A DNA stretch of 64,000 nt. Origin: Parolsenella sp958406235 (GTDB taxonomy: Bacteria; Actinomycetota; Coriobacteriia; Coriobacteriales; Atopobiaceae). Made by a program: the position numbers and the translations under genes. The stretch lies in the NCBI RefSeq assembly GCF_039062465.1, contig NZ_JBCLNF010000001.1, forward strand, positions 1-64,000. Direction: 5' to 3'. Under the pieces are notes generated by a model. That model ran no database searches and had not been told where the DNA came from. It was given only the letters and a program-made list of their open reading frames with translations. Shown here piece by piece: positions 43,318 to 50,422 of the stretch. The number at the start of each line of letters is the position of its first letter. The first letter of the stretch is position 1.

Positions 43318-43626
43318 ATGGTTACAGAAATATTTCGGGAGTCCGTCGTTTACAGACTTGAAAGAAACGGCTTACGCTGGCTTTACGCCGTCGCTCCCAA
43401 ATTGATGGATGCTTTACGAGGGCGCCTCTGCGATGATGAGGGTCTTGGATGGACGGTGTGTGCGGAGGCGCGCTGCGGCGGCGCGTGCGGAGGTGTACTG
43501 CGGCGGCGCGCGCGGGTGGACTCGCGGATGCCGGCGGGCGCGGTGACGCGCAACGTGGCACAGTGGGCAACGTGCGCGCCCGACTCGCATGAACGTTCCG
43601 GCGCCGATGGAGGAGGGCTGACATGA
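43318..43626 (+). CDS. doubtful small ORF upstream of queH
   Basis: A 102-residue frame whose ATG follows TATAAT by eight bases and whose stop overlaps queH by four (ATGA). In favour: those two features. Against: no ribosome site, weak codon bias, and a C-terminal half made of Arg/Gly from GCGGAGGCGCGCTGCGGC-like repeats. If not translated, the stretch is a queH leader. No family recognised. Confidence 0.2.
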   Translation: MVTEIFRESVVYRLERNGLRWLYAVAPKLMDALRGRLCDDEGLGWTVCAEARCGGACGGVLRRRARVDSRMPAGAVTRNVAQWATCAPDSHERSGADGGGLT

Positions 43627-44282
43627 TCGACATCGGGCGCATCGCACAGGAGACCGGCCGCGTGCCGCTGGCGCTTCACGCCTGCTGCGGCCCCTGCTCG
43701 CTCGAGCCTGTCGCGAGCCTTCGTGACGAGGGCTTCGAGCCCGTCATCCTCTGGGACAATCCCAACATCCAACCCGTCGCCGAGCACGACTTGCGCCTCG
43801 CCACGCTTCTGACCTGGGCCGACGTCGCGGGTGTCACCGTGGTTCGCTGCGAGCGCGGTGCGGGATCCGGCGTCAACTCCGCGCTCACCACGGCCGAGGG
43901 CCGCGAACGTTGGGAGCGCGTCGTTGCTCCCCATGGCTTCGACCGCGTTCCGCGCTGTCGCGCCTGCTACACGATCCGCCTCGATGCCGCATGCCGTGTG
44001 GCCCGCGAGCTGGGCTTCTCGCACGTATCAACCACGTTGGCCGTGTCGCCTTACCAGCTCTTCGAGGACTGCACCGAGATTCTCGAGCGACTCGCCACGG
44101 CGAACGGGCTCACGGCCGTTGTACGCGACTGGCGCCCGCTCTATCCCAAGGCCACGACCGAGAGTCGCGAGCTGGGCATGTATCGTCAGAACTACTGCGG
44201 CTGTCGCTTCTCCGCCGCCGAGGCCACGATTGAGCGCCACGAACGCCGCGACGAGCGCAAGGCGGCCCGCCGGGCGCGCTAG
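43623..44282 (+). CDS. queH: epoxyqueuosine reductase QueH
   Basis: A 219-residue QueH (former DUF208), which reduces epoxyqueuosine to queuosine at tRNA position 34, an alternative to QueG. The four-plus-cysteine signature is complete: LHACCGPCSLEP, RCRACYTIRLDAA and YRQNYCGCRFS, which bind a [4Fe-4S] cluster and a second metal. GGAGGAGGG precedes the ATG by five bases. The C-terminus is Arg/Glu-rich. queA of the same pathway lies 15 kb away in this window. Confidence 0.93.
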   Translation: MIDIGRIAQETGRVPLALHACCGPCSLEPVASLRDEGFEPVILWDNPNIQPVAEHDLRLATLLTWADVAGVTVVRCERGAGSGVNSALTTAEGRERWERVVAPHGFDRVPRCRACYTIRLDAACRVARELGFSHVSTTLAVSPYQLFEDCTEILERLATANGLTAVVRDWRPLYPKATTESRELGMYRQNYCGCRFSAAEATIERHERRDERKAARRAR

Positions 44283-44347
44283 CTCGTACGACGCCGCCTC
44301 GGCGCGGCGGTTCTTCTCGGCCAAGCGCGCCTGCATGACCGGCCTGT

Positions 44348-44407
44348 CTCGGCTACGCGCGCCCGCTCAGCGTGGCCCCGGCTGCGCGCGTTCGCTCGGC
44401 GTGGTCC
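44348..44407. repeat. 30-bp degenerate direct repeat
   Basis: CTCGGCTACGCGCGCCCGC and CCCGGCTGCGCGCGTTCGC begin two about 30-bp units that end in AGCGTGGCC and GGCGTGGTCC. Located in the 285-bp gap between queH and the first SDR gene. Confidence 0.55.
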
Positions 44408-44566
44408 TTCTCGGAAAGATGAACCCACTGGCTCGAAAGCCCTTCCATCGGGCATCGCGCCTCTCCTGCCGAAACCTTATCCAATACAAGCTGTCCCTCT
44501 GTTACGTTGACACAATCGGTGATCCAAGCGGCAGACGCTCGGGGCCGGCTAAATAGGGAGACCAAC

Positions 44567-45367
44567 ATGGGTATGTTTGACGGCAAGGTCGTTATCGTCA
44601 CTGGCGGCGGTAAGGCCACGCTCAAGGACGGCAGCGCTGGTTCCATCGGTTATGGCATCGACATCGCCTTCGCCAAGGAGGGTGCCAACCTCGTCATCAC
44701 CGGTCGCAATTTTGCCAAACTCGAGGCCGCCAAGGAGAGCCTGGAGGCCGAATACGGCATCAAGGTCCTCGCTGTTCAGAGTGACGTTTCCGCTGGTCAG
44801 GACAACGAGGCCGTCGTGCAGAACGTCATCGACAAGACGATCGAGGAGTTCGGCCGCATCGACGCCGTCGTCAACAACGCCCAGGCTTCCGCTTCCGGCG
44901 TGACGATCGAGCAGCACACGATGGACCAGTTCAACCTCGCCATCTACTCGGGCCTCTACGCCACGTTCCTCTACATGCAGAAGGCGTACCCGCACCTGAA
45001 GGAGACCAAGGGCTCCGTGGTCAACTTCGCTTCCGGTGCCGGTCTGTTTGGCAACTACGGCCAGTGCTCCTACGCTGCGGCTAAGGAGGGCATCCGCGGC
45101 CTGACGCGCGTTGCTGCCAACGAGTGGGGTAAGGACGGCGTGAGCGTCAACATCGTCTGCCCGCTTGCTTGGACCGCCCAGCTTGAGAACTTCGAGGCTG
45201 CGTACCCCGAGGCCTTCAAGGCTAACGTTCACATGCCGCCGGCTGGCCACTACGGCGACGTCGAAACCGAGATTGGCCGCGTCGTCGTTCAGCTCTGTGG
45301 CCCTGACTTCAAGTACATGAACGGCGAGACGATTACCCTCGAGGGCGGCATGGGCCAGAGGCCGTAA
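44567..45367 (+). CDS. short-chain dehydrogenase/reductase (first of two)
   Basis: A 266-residue SDR. The cofactor motif is unusual, TGGGKATLKDGSAGSIGYGID, i.e. the glycine-rich loop carries an insertion of several residues; catalytic NNAQ, Ser in NFASGAG and Tyr-x3-Lys in CSYAAAKEG are present, as is a C-terminal GGMGQRP end. AGGGAG lies seven bases before ATG. Such SDRs in gut Coriobacteria often act on steroids or xenobiotics, but no substrate can be assigned. A diverged fragment of a paralogue lies at 47.41-47.47 kb. Confidence 0.85.
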   Translation: MGMFDGKVVIVTGGGKATLKDGSAGSIGYGIDIAFAKEGANLVITGRNFAKLEAAKESLEAEYGIKVLAVQSDVSAGQDNEAVVQNVIDKTIEEFGRIDAVVNNAQASASGVTIEQHTMDQFNLAIYSGLYATFLYMQKAYPHLKETKGSVVNFASGAGLFGNYGQCSYAAAKEGIRGLTRVAANEWGKDGVSVNIVCPLAWTAQLENFEAAYPEAFKANVHMPPAGHYGDVETEIGRVVVQLCGPDFKYMNGETITLEGGMGQRP

Positions 45368-45403
45368 GGTTTCGCTGCTGTTTGTCGTGGCGTCGTTATC
45401 GTG

Positions 45404-45436
45404 GGGCTCCGCTTTGTGCGGAGCCCTTTCTTTTTT
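45404..45436 (+). terminator. rho-independent terminator of the first SDR gene
   Basis: GGGCTCCGC (45404-45412) and GCGGAGCCC (45418-45426) form a perfect stem with five-base loop, followed by TTTCTTTTTT. Confidence 0.95.
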
Positions 45437-45825
45437 GGCGGGCGTCGCGAGAATGCCGGCGGCGCGCCCGAGCGTAGGGTGGCGGCCTTGCATATCGCGA
45501 GACATGTTCAGCGCGTGCCGCGCGGGCGATCTCCACGTTTTGCATCTGCCAGCGCCGGCTGCCACGTTTTGCGCGCGCCGTGCGCGCAAATCACGGTCGC
45601 GGCCAACGAACGCGTGATGTCGCGCGTGCAGAACGTGGCTGAGAATGCCAGTCGTACCCGTCATGCCGCAATTGCGAGCGACCCCTCGTCCAATACCTGA
45701 CATTAACGGACGCGATTACCGCATAGGGTCAGCCAACTGCCATCTGCCGAGAAGGAAACGACGGCTCGACTCGCCTGTGCCAAACTATTGCTAGTCGTGT
45801 TACCTAACAATAGAAGGGATTTGCC
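45437..45825. repeat. intergenic degenerate repeats between SDR genes
   Basis: GCCACGTTTTGC or close variants occur directly at about 45533 and 45560, and inverted (GTGCAGAACGTGGC) at about 45627-45642, again direct copies followed by an inverted one. The rest is GC-rich without a credible gene. TTGCTA at about 45787 and AACAATAG near 45805 may be promoter elements of the second SDR gene. Confidence 0.5.
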
Positions 45826-46602
45826 ATGCGTTTTGAAGGAAAGAGCGTTGTCGTCACTGGCGCAAGCTCGGGCATGGGCCGCCAGATTGCCTATGACTTT
45901 GCCAAGGAAGGTGCCACGGTCGTTGCCGTTGCTCGCCGCGAAGAACGCCTTGCCGAGCTCGCCTCTCAGGCCGAGGCCGATGGCCTGCCTGGCAAGATCC
46001 TGCCTTACGTGGGTGACGTTTCCGCGCGCGAGACGAATGACGGCATGATTGATTTCGCAGTTGAGAAGTGTGGCAAGCTCGATATTCTTGTGAACAATGC
46101 GGGCATCATGGATGGCTTCGAGCCCATCGGCGACATCTCGGACGAGCGCTGGGACAAGGTCTTCGCCGTTAATGTCAAGGGTCCCATGTATGCCATGCGC
46201 AAGGCCGTTCAGGTGATGCTTGGCCAGGAGACGAGAGGCAACATCGTCAACGTTGCTTCCATCGGTGGCACGAATGGTGCCCGAGCTGGCGCGGCCTACA
46301 CGGCTTCCAAGCATGCGCTTGTCGGCATGACCGAGAACACCGGCTACATGTATGCGCATGAGGGGATTCGCTGCAACGCCATCTGCCCCGGTGGCGTCGA
46401 GACTGAGATTAGCGGCTCGATGATGGCCGATTCCGGCATCGATCAGTTTGGCATGGGCCGCGCCATGGCGGGTCTCGACAAGGAGATTCGTACGGGCAAG
46501 CCCGAGGAGCTTTCTGCCGCGGTGCTGTTTGTCGCCAGCGACGACGCATCGTTCATGACGGGCGCCTGTGTCAAGGTCGATGGCGGTGTGAGCGTTAACT
46601 AG
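45826..46602 (+). CDS. short-chain dehydrogenase/reductase (second)
   Basis: A 258-residue classical SDR: cofactor motif TGASSGMGRQI, Asp/basic residues after strand 2 (ARREER, pointing to NADP), NNAG, catalytic Ser in NVASIGG, Tyr-x3-Lys in AAYTASKHAL and PGGVETEI after the active site. GAAGGG precedes the ATG. FabG- and glucose-dehydrogenase-like proteins share this pattern, so function is open. It has its own promoter region and is not overlapping the first SDR. Confidence 0.87.
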   Translation: MRFEGKSVVVTGASSGMGRQIAYDFAKEGATVVAVARREERLAELASQAEADGLPGKILPYVGDVSARETNDGMIDFAVEKCGKLDILVNNAGIMDGFEPIGDISDERWDKVFAVNVKGPMYAMRKAVQVMLGQETRGNIVNVASIGGTNGARAGAAYTASKHALVGMTENTGYMYAHEGIRCNAICPGGVETEISGSMMADSGIDQFGMGRAMAGLDKEIRTGKPEELSAAVLFVASDDASFMTGACVKVDGGVSVN

Positions 46603-46737
46603 CGGCGGCCTTTCACAACGTGCATGCGGGCGCGCGGCGGGCATCTGCCTGTCGCGCGCTATTTGCTGATGGCGCGCGGAACGTGCATGCTTCGCCCCTG
46701 TTGTCGCTTGTTCGGATTTGCGATCTTCCTTCCTCGC

Positions 46738-46869
46738 TGGCTGATGGGCTTGAATGCCGCCCTTTCGCCCTGGCTGGCGGGCATGAATGTTGCTCTTCCA
46801 CGTTGGCTGGTGGGCTTGAATGTCACTCTTCCACGTTGGCTGCTGGGCTTGAATGCCGCCCTTTCGGCC
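46738..46869. repeat. 33-bp tandem repeat, four copies
   Basis: Units start with TGGCTG at 46738, 46771, 46804 and 46837, exact 33-bp period, and contain GGGCTTGAATG (GGGCATGAATG in copy 2). Because 33 is a codon multiple, long frames stay open on both strands (rightward WLxGLNxxL repeats; leftward IQAxQP repeats), but neither has a ribosome site, so I treat it as a DNA repeat. Confidence 0.8.
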
Positions 46870-46879
46870 CCCGATTCTG

Positions 46880-47022
46880 AAAAAGTGCGTCAAGTAGGGG
46901 GCTAAATTGAGGTTGCCAAAGTAGACGCCATGTTTAGCATGACAAAACCGCAGCTAAACTGATTGCGTGATTCGGCTCTACTTGGCTGGAGTCCAAATAG
47001 CCCCCTACTTGGCGTGTTTTCT
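46880..47022. repeat. 143-bp near-continuous palindrome (MITE-like)
   Basis: A perfect 14-bp pair CAAGTAGGGGGCTA / TAGCCCCCTACTTG (46891-46904, 46998-47011) is continued inward by GCCAAAGTAGA / TCTACTTGGC and by GTTTAGC (46932-46938) / GCTAAAC (46953-46959) at the tip. The entire element can fold into one long hairpin. It is AT-richer than the surroundings and holds no gene. Confidence 0.8.
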
Positions 47023-47092
47023 TGGCTGGGGACGTCGGTGTGTCATCCAGACGTGTCCTCGCGCTTGGGCAGTGAACATCGAAAGGGGTTTT

Positions 47093-47540
47093 ATGTCCGG
47101 ACAACTGACCAAGCGTGCCCTTGAGGAGTCGCTCAAGCACCTTCTCCTCACCAAGCCCCTGACAAAATTACGATCGCTGATCTCACCGAGGATTGCGGAG
47201 TCAGCCGCATGACGTTCTACTACCACTTCCAGGATATATATGACCTGGTAGAGTGGTCGTGCGAGGAGGACGCGCGTCAGGCTCTCGCCAACAATACAAC
47301 TGCCGAAACTTGGCAGACGGGCCTCGCCAATATCATGTTCGCGGTTCGTGACAACAAACTATTCGTCATGAACGTCTATCGCTGCGTCAGTGCCGAACGG
47401 ATTCAACGCTTGTCAACTTCGCTTCCGGCGCCGGCCTGTTTGGCAACTATGGCCAGTGCTCCTACGCTGCGGCCAATCTCGGTCTCGACGTCGCCGTAGT
47501 GACCCTCTTTGTGCGGAGCCCTTTCTTTTTGGCGGGCGTC
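47093..47540 (+). pseudogene. frameshifted TetR-type regulator fused to an SDR remnant
   Basis: ATG at 47093 with GAAAGGGG upstream begins a TetR-like protein (SGQLTKRALEESLKHLLL), but one base is missing near 47160; in the next frame the helix-turn-helix continues as ITIADLTEDCGVSRMTFYYHF, then YDLVEWSCEED and FVMNVYRCVS. At 47412 the sequence switches to 62 bp that match the first SDR gene (45020-45081) at 59 positions, all three differences in third codon positions, and then at about 47505-47540 to a copy of that gene's terminator right arm. This is the scar of a deleted TetR-SDR pair. The frameshift sits beside a CCCC run, so a sequencing error there is possible, but the fusion is not. 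Confidence 0.8.
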
Positions 47541-47695
47541 GCGACTGTAAGCGCGCCGCTCAGCGACGGCCACGTTCTACGTGTCCCGCCGCCACGACCC
47601 GTGCGCCACGTTTTACGCGTCCCGCCGGCGTTCGCTCTCGTTCTTGCTTCCATTGCACCGGATTGTGTTTGCCGAATCTTTAAAATAGCGAAGTC
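47541..47695. repeat. short degenerate repeats after the remnant
   Basis: GGCCACGTTCTACGTGTCCCGCC and GCGCCACGTTTTACGCGTCCC-like units (about 47561 and 47602) repeat once. No gene. Confidence 0.45.
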
Positions 47696-47818
47696 GAAAT
47701 TCGATAGCTAAAATAGGAATCGTTGAGTAGCCGTAGCGTAAGCGTTTGTAAAACTGCAGGTACCAGACTTGCTGCCATTTGCGCTACTTGGGTCGCACGC
47801 TTTTAGCTATCGAATTTC
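47696..47818. repeat. 123-bp element with perfect 18-bp inverted ends
   Basis: GAAATTCGATAGCTAAAA (47696-47713) is exactly complementary to 47801-47818. The interior has partly pairing GAGTAGCCGTAGCG and GCGCTACTTGGG. AT-rich relative to the chromosome, no gene inside. The AAGTAG core is shared with the palindrome at 46.9 kb. Confidence 0.8.
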
Positions 47819-48379
47819 GTGTCCACTATTTATGCGAATGAGTTCTCGGGCCGCCGTGCGGCGCTGGACTCCTCCAGACATCTCTTCGAAACGCAGTTGA
47901 CCGCCTCTGTCGTGGTTGAAGTGAGCATCGTGACATGAGGCCTCTATATCCTACGGAGCTCGGCGCACGATATTTCTTTCTTTGCTACGTCTCGCCCAGG
48001 TTGAATACGGAAAACTCCAGCGAAGGCAAACGCAGCATGGCCGAGGCAATTCAGAAGCTGGTGAATTCGTTCTCGGGCGAGCGGATTGAGCTTTACGGCA
48101 AGATCGACAAGCCATAACGCTTTCAGATGGCGACTCGCTGCCTGGTTCGGGGTGTGCAGACCGTTGAGAGCGGCTCGCGAATAATAGTGGATCCGAAATT
48201 GTTAATAATTTTCCGGCGGATTCGAGTAGGCCCATTTGCCGCAATTCATATTGCATAGACGGGATTAAGTGCATGGGGCAGAACGAAGCATGCCGCCACG
48301 CCTCCGTCGCAGCCGTACCTGCGACTCACCAGCTCTTTGACCGGATATACTCTTCTATAACACGTCAAGGAGGTTTGCC
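47819..48379. other. intergenic with possible gene fragment
   Basis: No intact gene. A rightward frame at 47935-48117 ends in 27 codons with normal codon use (AEAIQKLVNSFSGE, then ELYGKIDKP and stop), which could be the tail of a lost gene; no start or family is recognisable. The stretch includes an AT-rich segment at 48180-48270. Confidence 0.35.
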
Positions 48380-48595
48380 ATGTTCCAGAACGTTTTTGGC
48401 TCGGACGGCAAGTTCCACCTCGAGAATCAGGTCGGGAATATCCGCTACGACCTTACCACGGGCGAGAGCAAGACCGTCTATCCCGTCGGGTCCAACACGA
48501 ACATGACCTTCGATAACAACGGCATGCACACCGAGGTTCAGACGGGCAATATGCGTTATCGACTCGGCGAGTCGGGCTTCGACTGGATTCTGTAG
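48380..48595 (+). CDS. unknown 71-residue protein with internal repeat
   Basis: A small soluble protein with AAGGAGG nine bases before ATG, a good sign that it is real. Two imperfect repeats are visible: QVGNIRYDLTTGESK and QTGNMRYRLGESG, each probably a beta-hairpin. No family recognised. It is 190 bp upstream of the zinc-ribbon gene, in the same direction; whether they share a transcript is unclear. Confidence 0.65.
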   Translation: MFQNVFGSDGKFHLENQVGNIRYDLTTGESKTVYPVGSNTNMTFDNNGMHTEVQTGNMRYRLGESGFDWIL

Positions 48596-48787
48596 CCTGC
48601 GGTTTTTGCCGCCGCTGCGATGCGAACGATGTAAGCGGGCGCGAGCGACTGGCGCTGGCGCGGTGCGAGCTCGAGCGAATGCCGCGCGAGAGAAGCAGGG
48701 CAGAGGATCGAGCGAGCCCATCGCGCCCGCAGAGTGGGCGAGGCCAGTGAGGCAACGTGCCGCCATGACGACAAGGAGGCCCATCCC

Positions 48788-50125
48788 ATGGACGAGTTCT
48801 TTGCCATCAAGTGCCAGAACTGCGGCGGACCCATGTACTCGCATCAGGCGAAGCGCAGCTTCGAGTGCGCCTATTGCGGCACGGTCCTGCCGTGGGCGCC
48901 CGGAGCCGGTGACCCCACGAGCGCGCTGGGCATCCGCCACCAGCCGCTTCAGGTCGTCGATGGTCTGCTCAAGCTCACGCACGTCTCGCAGTTCGAACCG
49001 CCGGTGAATCCAGACTGGTACTTCTTCAAGCCCCATTGGCGCAACCAGTCGGTGCTCGAGCACCTGCTGTGGGAGGACCGCGGCACTGCGTCCGAGTACC
49101 AGGAGGCCGAGCATGTGAGCATTCCGTGCCCGTTCTGCGGCGCGTCCTTCGAGGGCACGTCGACCCAGCGCGTGTTCGAGTGCCCGTCGTGCGGAAACAA
49201 GGTCGGTGTCGCGGACCTGCTCAAACCGGGCACCTTCAGCAAACGCCTGACCATGGGATTTGGTGCGGAATACGTGCCTGAACAGGGAATTCCATGTGCG
49301 GTCAGCGAACAGCAGGCGCGCGCCGCTGCACTCCAGCTCGTTCACCGGTATCCGGATGCCTTCGCGGGCCATGACGTGGAGAGCGCCATCCAGAACGACA
49401 TGATGCTCTTCTACTTCCCCATGGCGCTCGCGGACCTGCGCATGATGGCGTCCTTCCCGGGCAGGGGGCTGGGCAAGGAGGCCCTGGTCTACTACGAGGT
49501 GCTCGACTGGGCGTATCCCAGGGCCAACTACCTCGACATTTCCCTTATGGGCATCCTCGAGCCATGGGATTTCTCGAGGGTGGCGCCGTTCGATCCCGCC
49601 ATGCAGGAGGGCGACTTCCGTGTGATTGCCGTCGACGCGTCGACCAAGGACGACGTCGTTGTCGACAAGCTGGCGCTCTATATCGCGGGCAACGACGCAG
49701 AATCCGCGCTAGGCTTCAACAAGAAAAACCTTCGCGCGTGGTCCCGAAAAGTTCGCAAGCACAAGGATGGCCTTGTGATGGTGCCGGTGTACTACGTCGA
49801 TCGTCCGGCGGCGGATGGGCGCGACGGCGAGCAGGTGCGCATCGCCGTCAACGGGCAGACCGGGCGCGCGGCGGCCGTTGTGTTCAGCGAGAAGCGCGAG
49901 ACGCACATTGTGGCTCCGCTTGCGTCGGGTCTGGCCCTTTCGAGCGAGAGCACCGTGCATGCGACGCCCATCGAGGTCAAGTACGTCAAGTCGCCGTTTT
50001 TGTACGAGATTGTCCGCAGGGGCGGCGAGGGTGCGGCACCGCAGGTAGCAGCGGCGCGCGAGGGATCACGGCGCGAGGAGAAGACCAAGCGCGGCGGCCT
50101 GTTTGGGGCGATCTTCGGGAAGTAG
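48788..50125 (+). CDS. double zinc-ribbon protein of unknown function
   Basis: A 445-residue protein with two zinc ribbons: CQNCGG with FECAYCG (about residues 9-32) and CPFCGA with FECPSCG (about 113-136). Between and after them are no membrane segments; the C-terminal half is mixed alpha/beta and ends in a basic tail (EEKTKRGGLFGAIFGK). Start follows AAGGAGG by eight bases. Ribbons of this kind bind nucleic acid or protein; no enzyme motif is seen. I do not recognise a named family. Confidence 0.75.
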   Translation: MDEFFAIKCQNCGGPMYSHQAKRSFECAYCGTVLPWAPGAGDPTSALGIRHQPLQVVDGLLKLTHVSQFEPPVNPDWYFFKPHWRNQSVLEHLLWEDRGTASEYQEAEHVSIPCPFCGASFEGTSTQRVFECPSCGNKVGVADLLKPGTFSKRLTMGFGAEYVPEQGIPCAVSEQQARAAALQLVHRYPDAFAGHDVESAIQNDMMLFYFPMALADLRMMASFPGRGLGKEALVYYEVLDWAYPRANYLDISLMGILEPWDFSRVAPFDPAMQEGDFRVIAVDASTKDDVVVDKLALYIAGNDAESALGFNKKNLRAWSRKVRKHKDGLVMVPVYYVDRPAADGRDGEQVRIAVNGQTGRAAAVVFSEKRETHIVAPLASGLALSSESTVHATPIEVKYVKSPFLYEIVRRGGEGAAPQVAAAREGSRREEKTKRGGLFGAIFGK

Positions 50126-50422
50126 GGCACCGCTGCCAATCTGGGGTTCGCGTCGCGCGGTACCGGGGCGCGGACGGCAGGCGTGCCGATGATGCGCCGA
50201 ACGAGACGCTTCTGCGAATATCGATGGTATGGCGGAGGAGAAGCGGGCGCGCGTCGCCTTCGCGCTTGCGGCAAGTCCTTTCTTGTCGACGGGTCGCGTT
50301 CGCCGTTGCCGACGGTTCGCGTCTGCCGTTGCCGGCGCCGCCGCGTCAGCCACCTATGGCATAGTTGTCATCAGCAAATACGAGAGAAGCCTCCAGGACG
50401 GCATGACGGAATAGAGCTTGGC
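50126..50422. other. intergenic, no gene seen
   Basis: Holds imperfect repeats of TTCGCGTTCGCCGTTGCC-like DNA at 50285-50340 and no supported gene or terminator. Confidence 0.4.

Noticed and set aside
46624..46905. 93-residue frame with an 11-residue WLxGLNxxL repeat, resembling an amphipathic peptide
   Set aside because: No ribosome site or promoter. The 33-bp DNA repeat keeps frames open on both strands, and other gaps have repeats with non-codon periods, so a DNA-level repeat is the simpler explanation.
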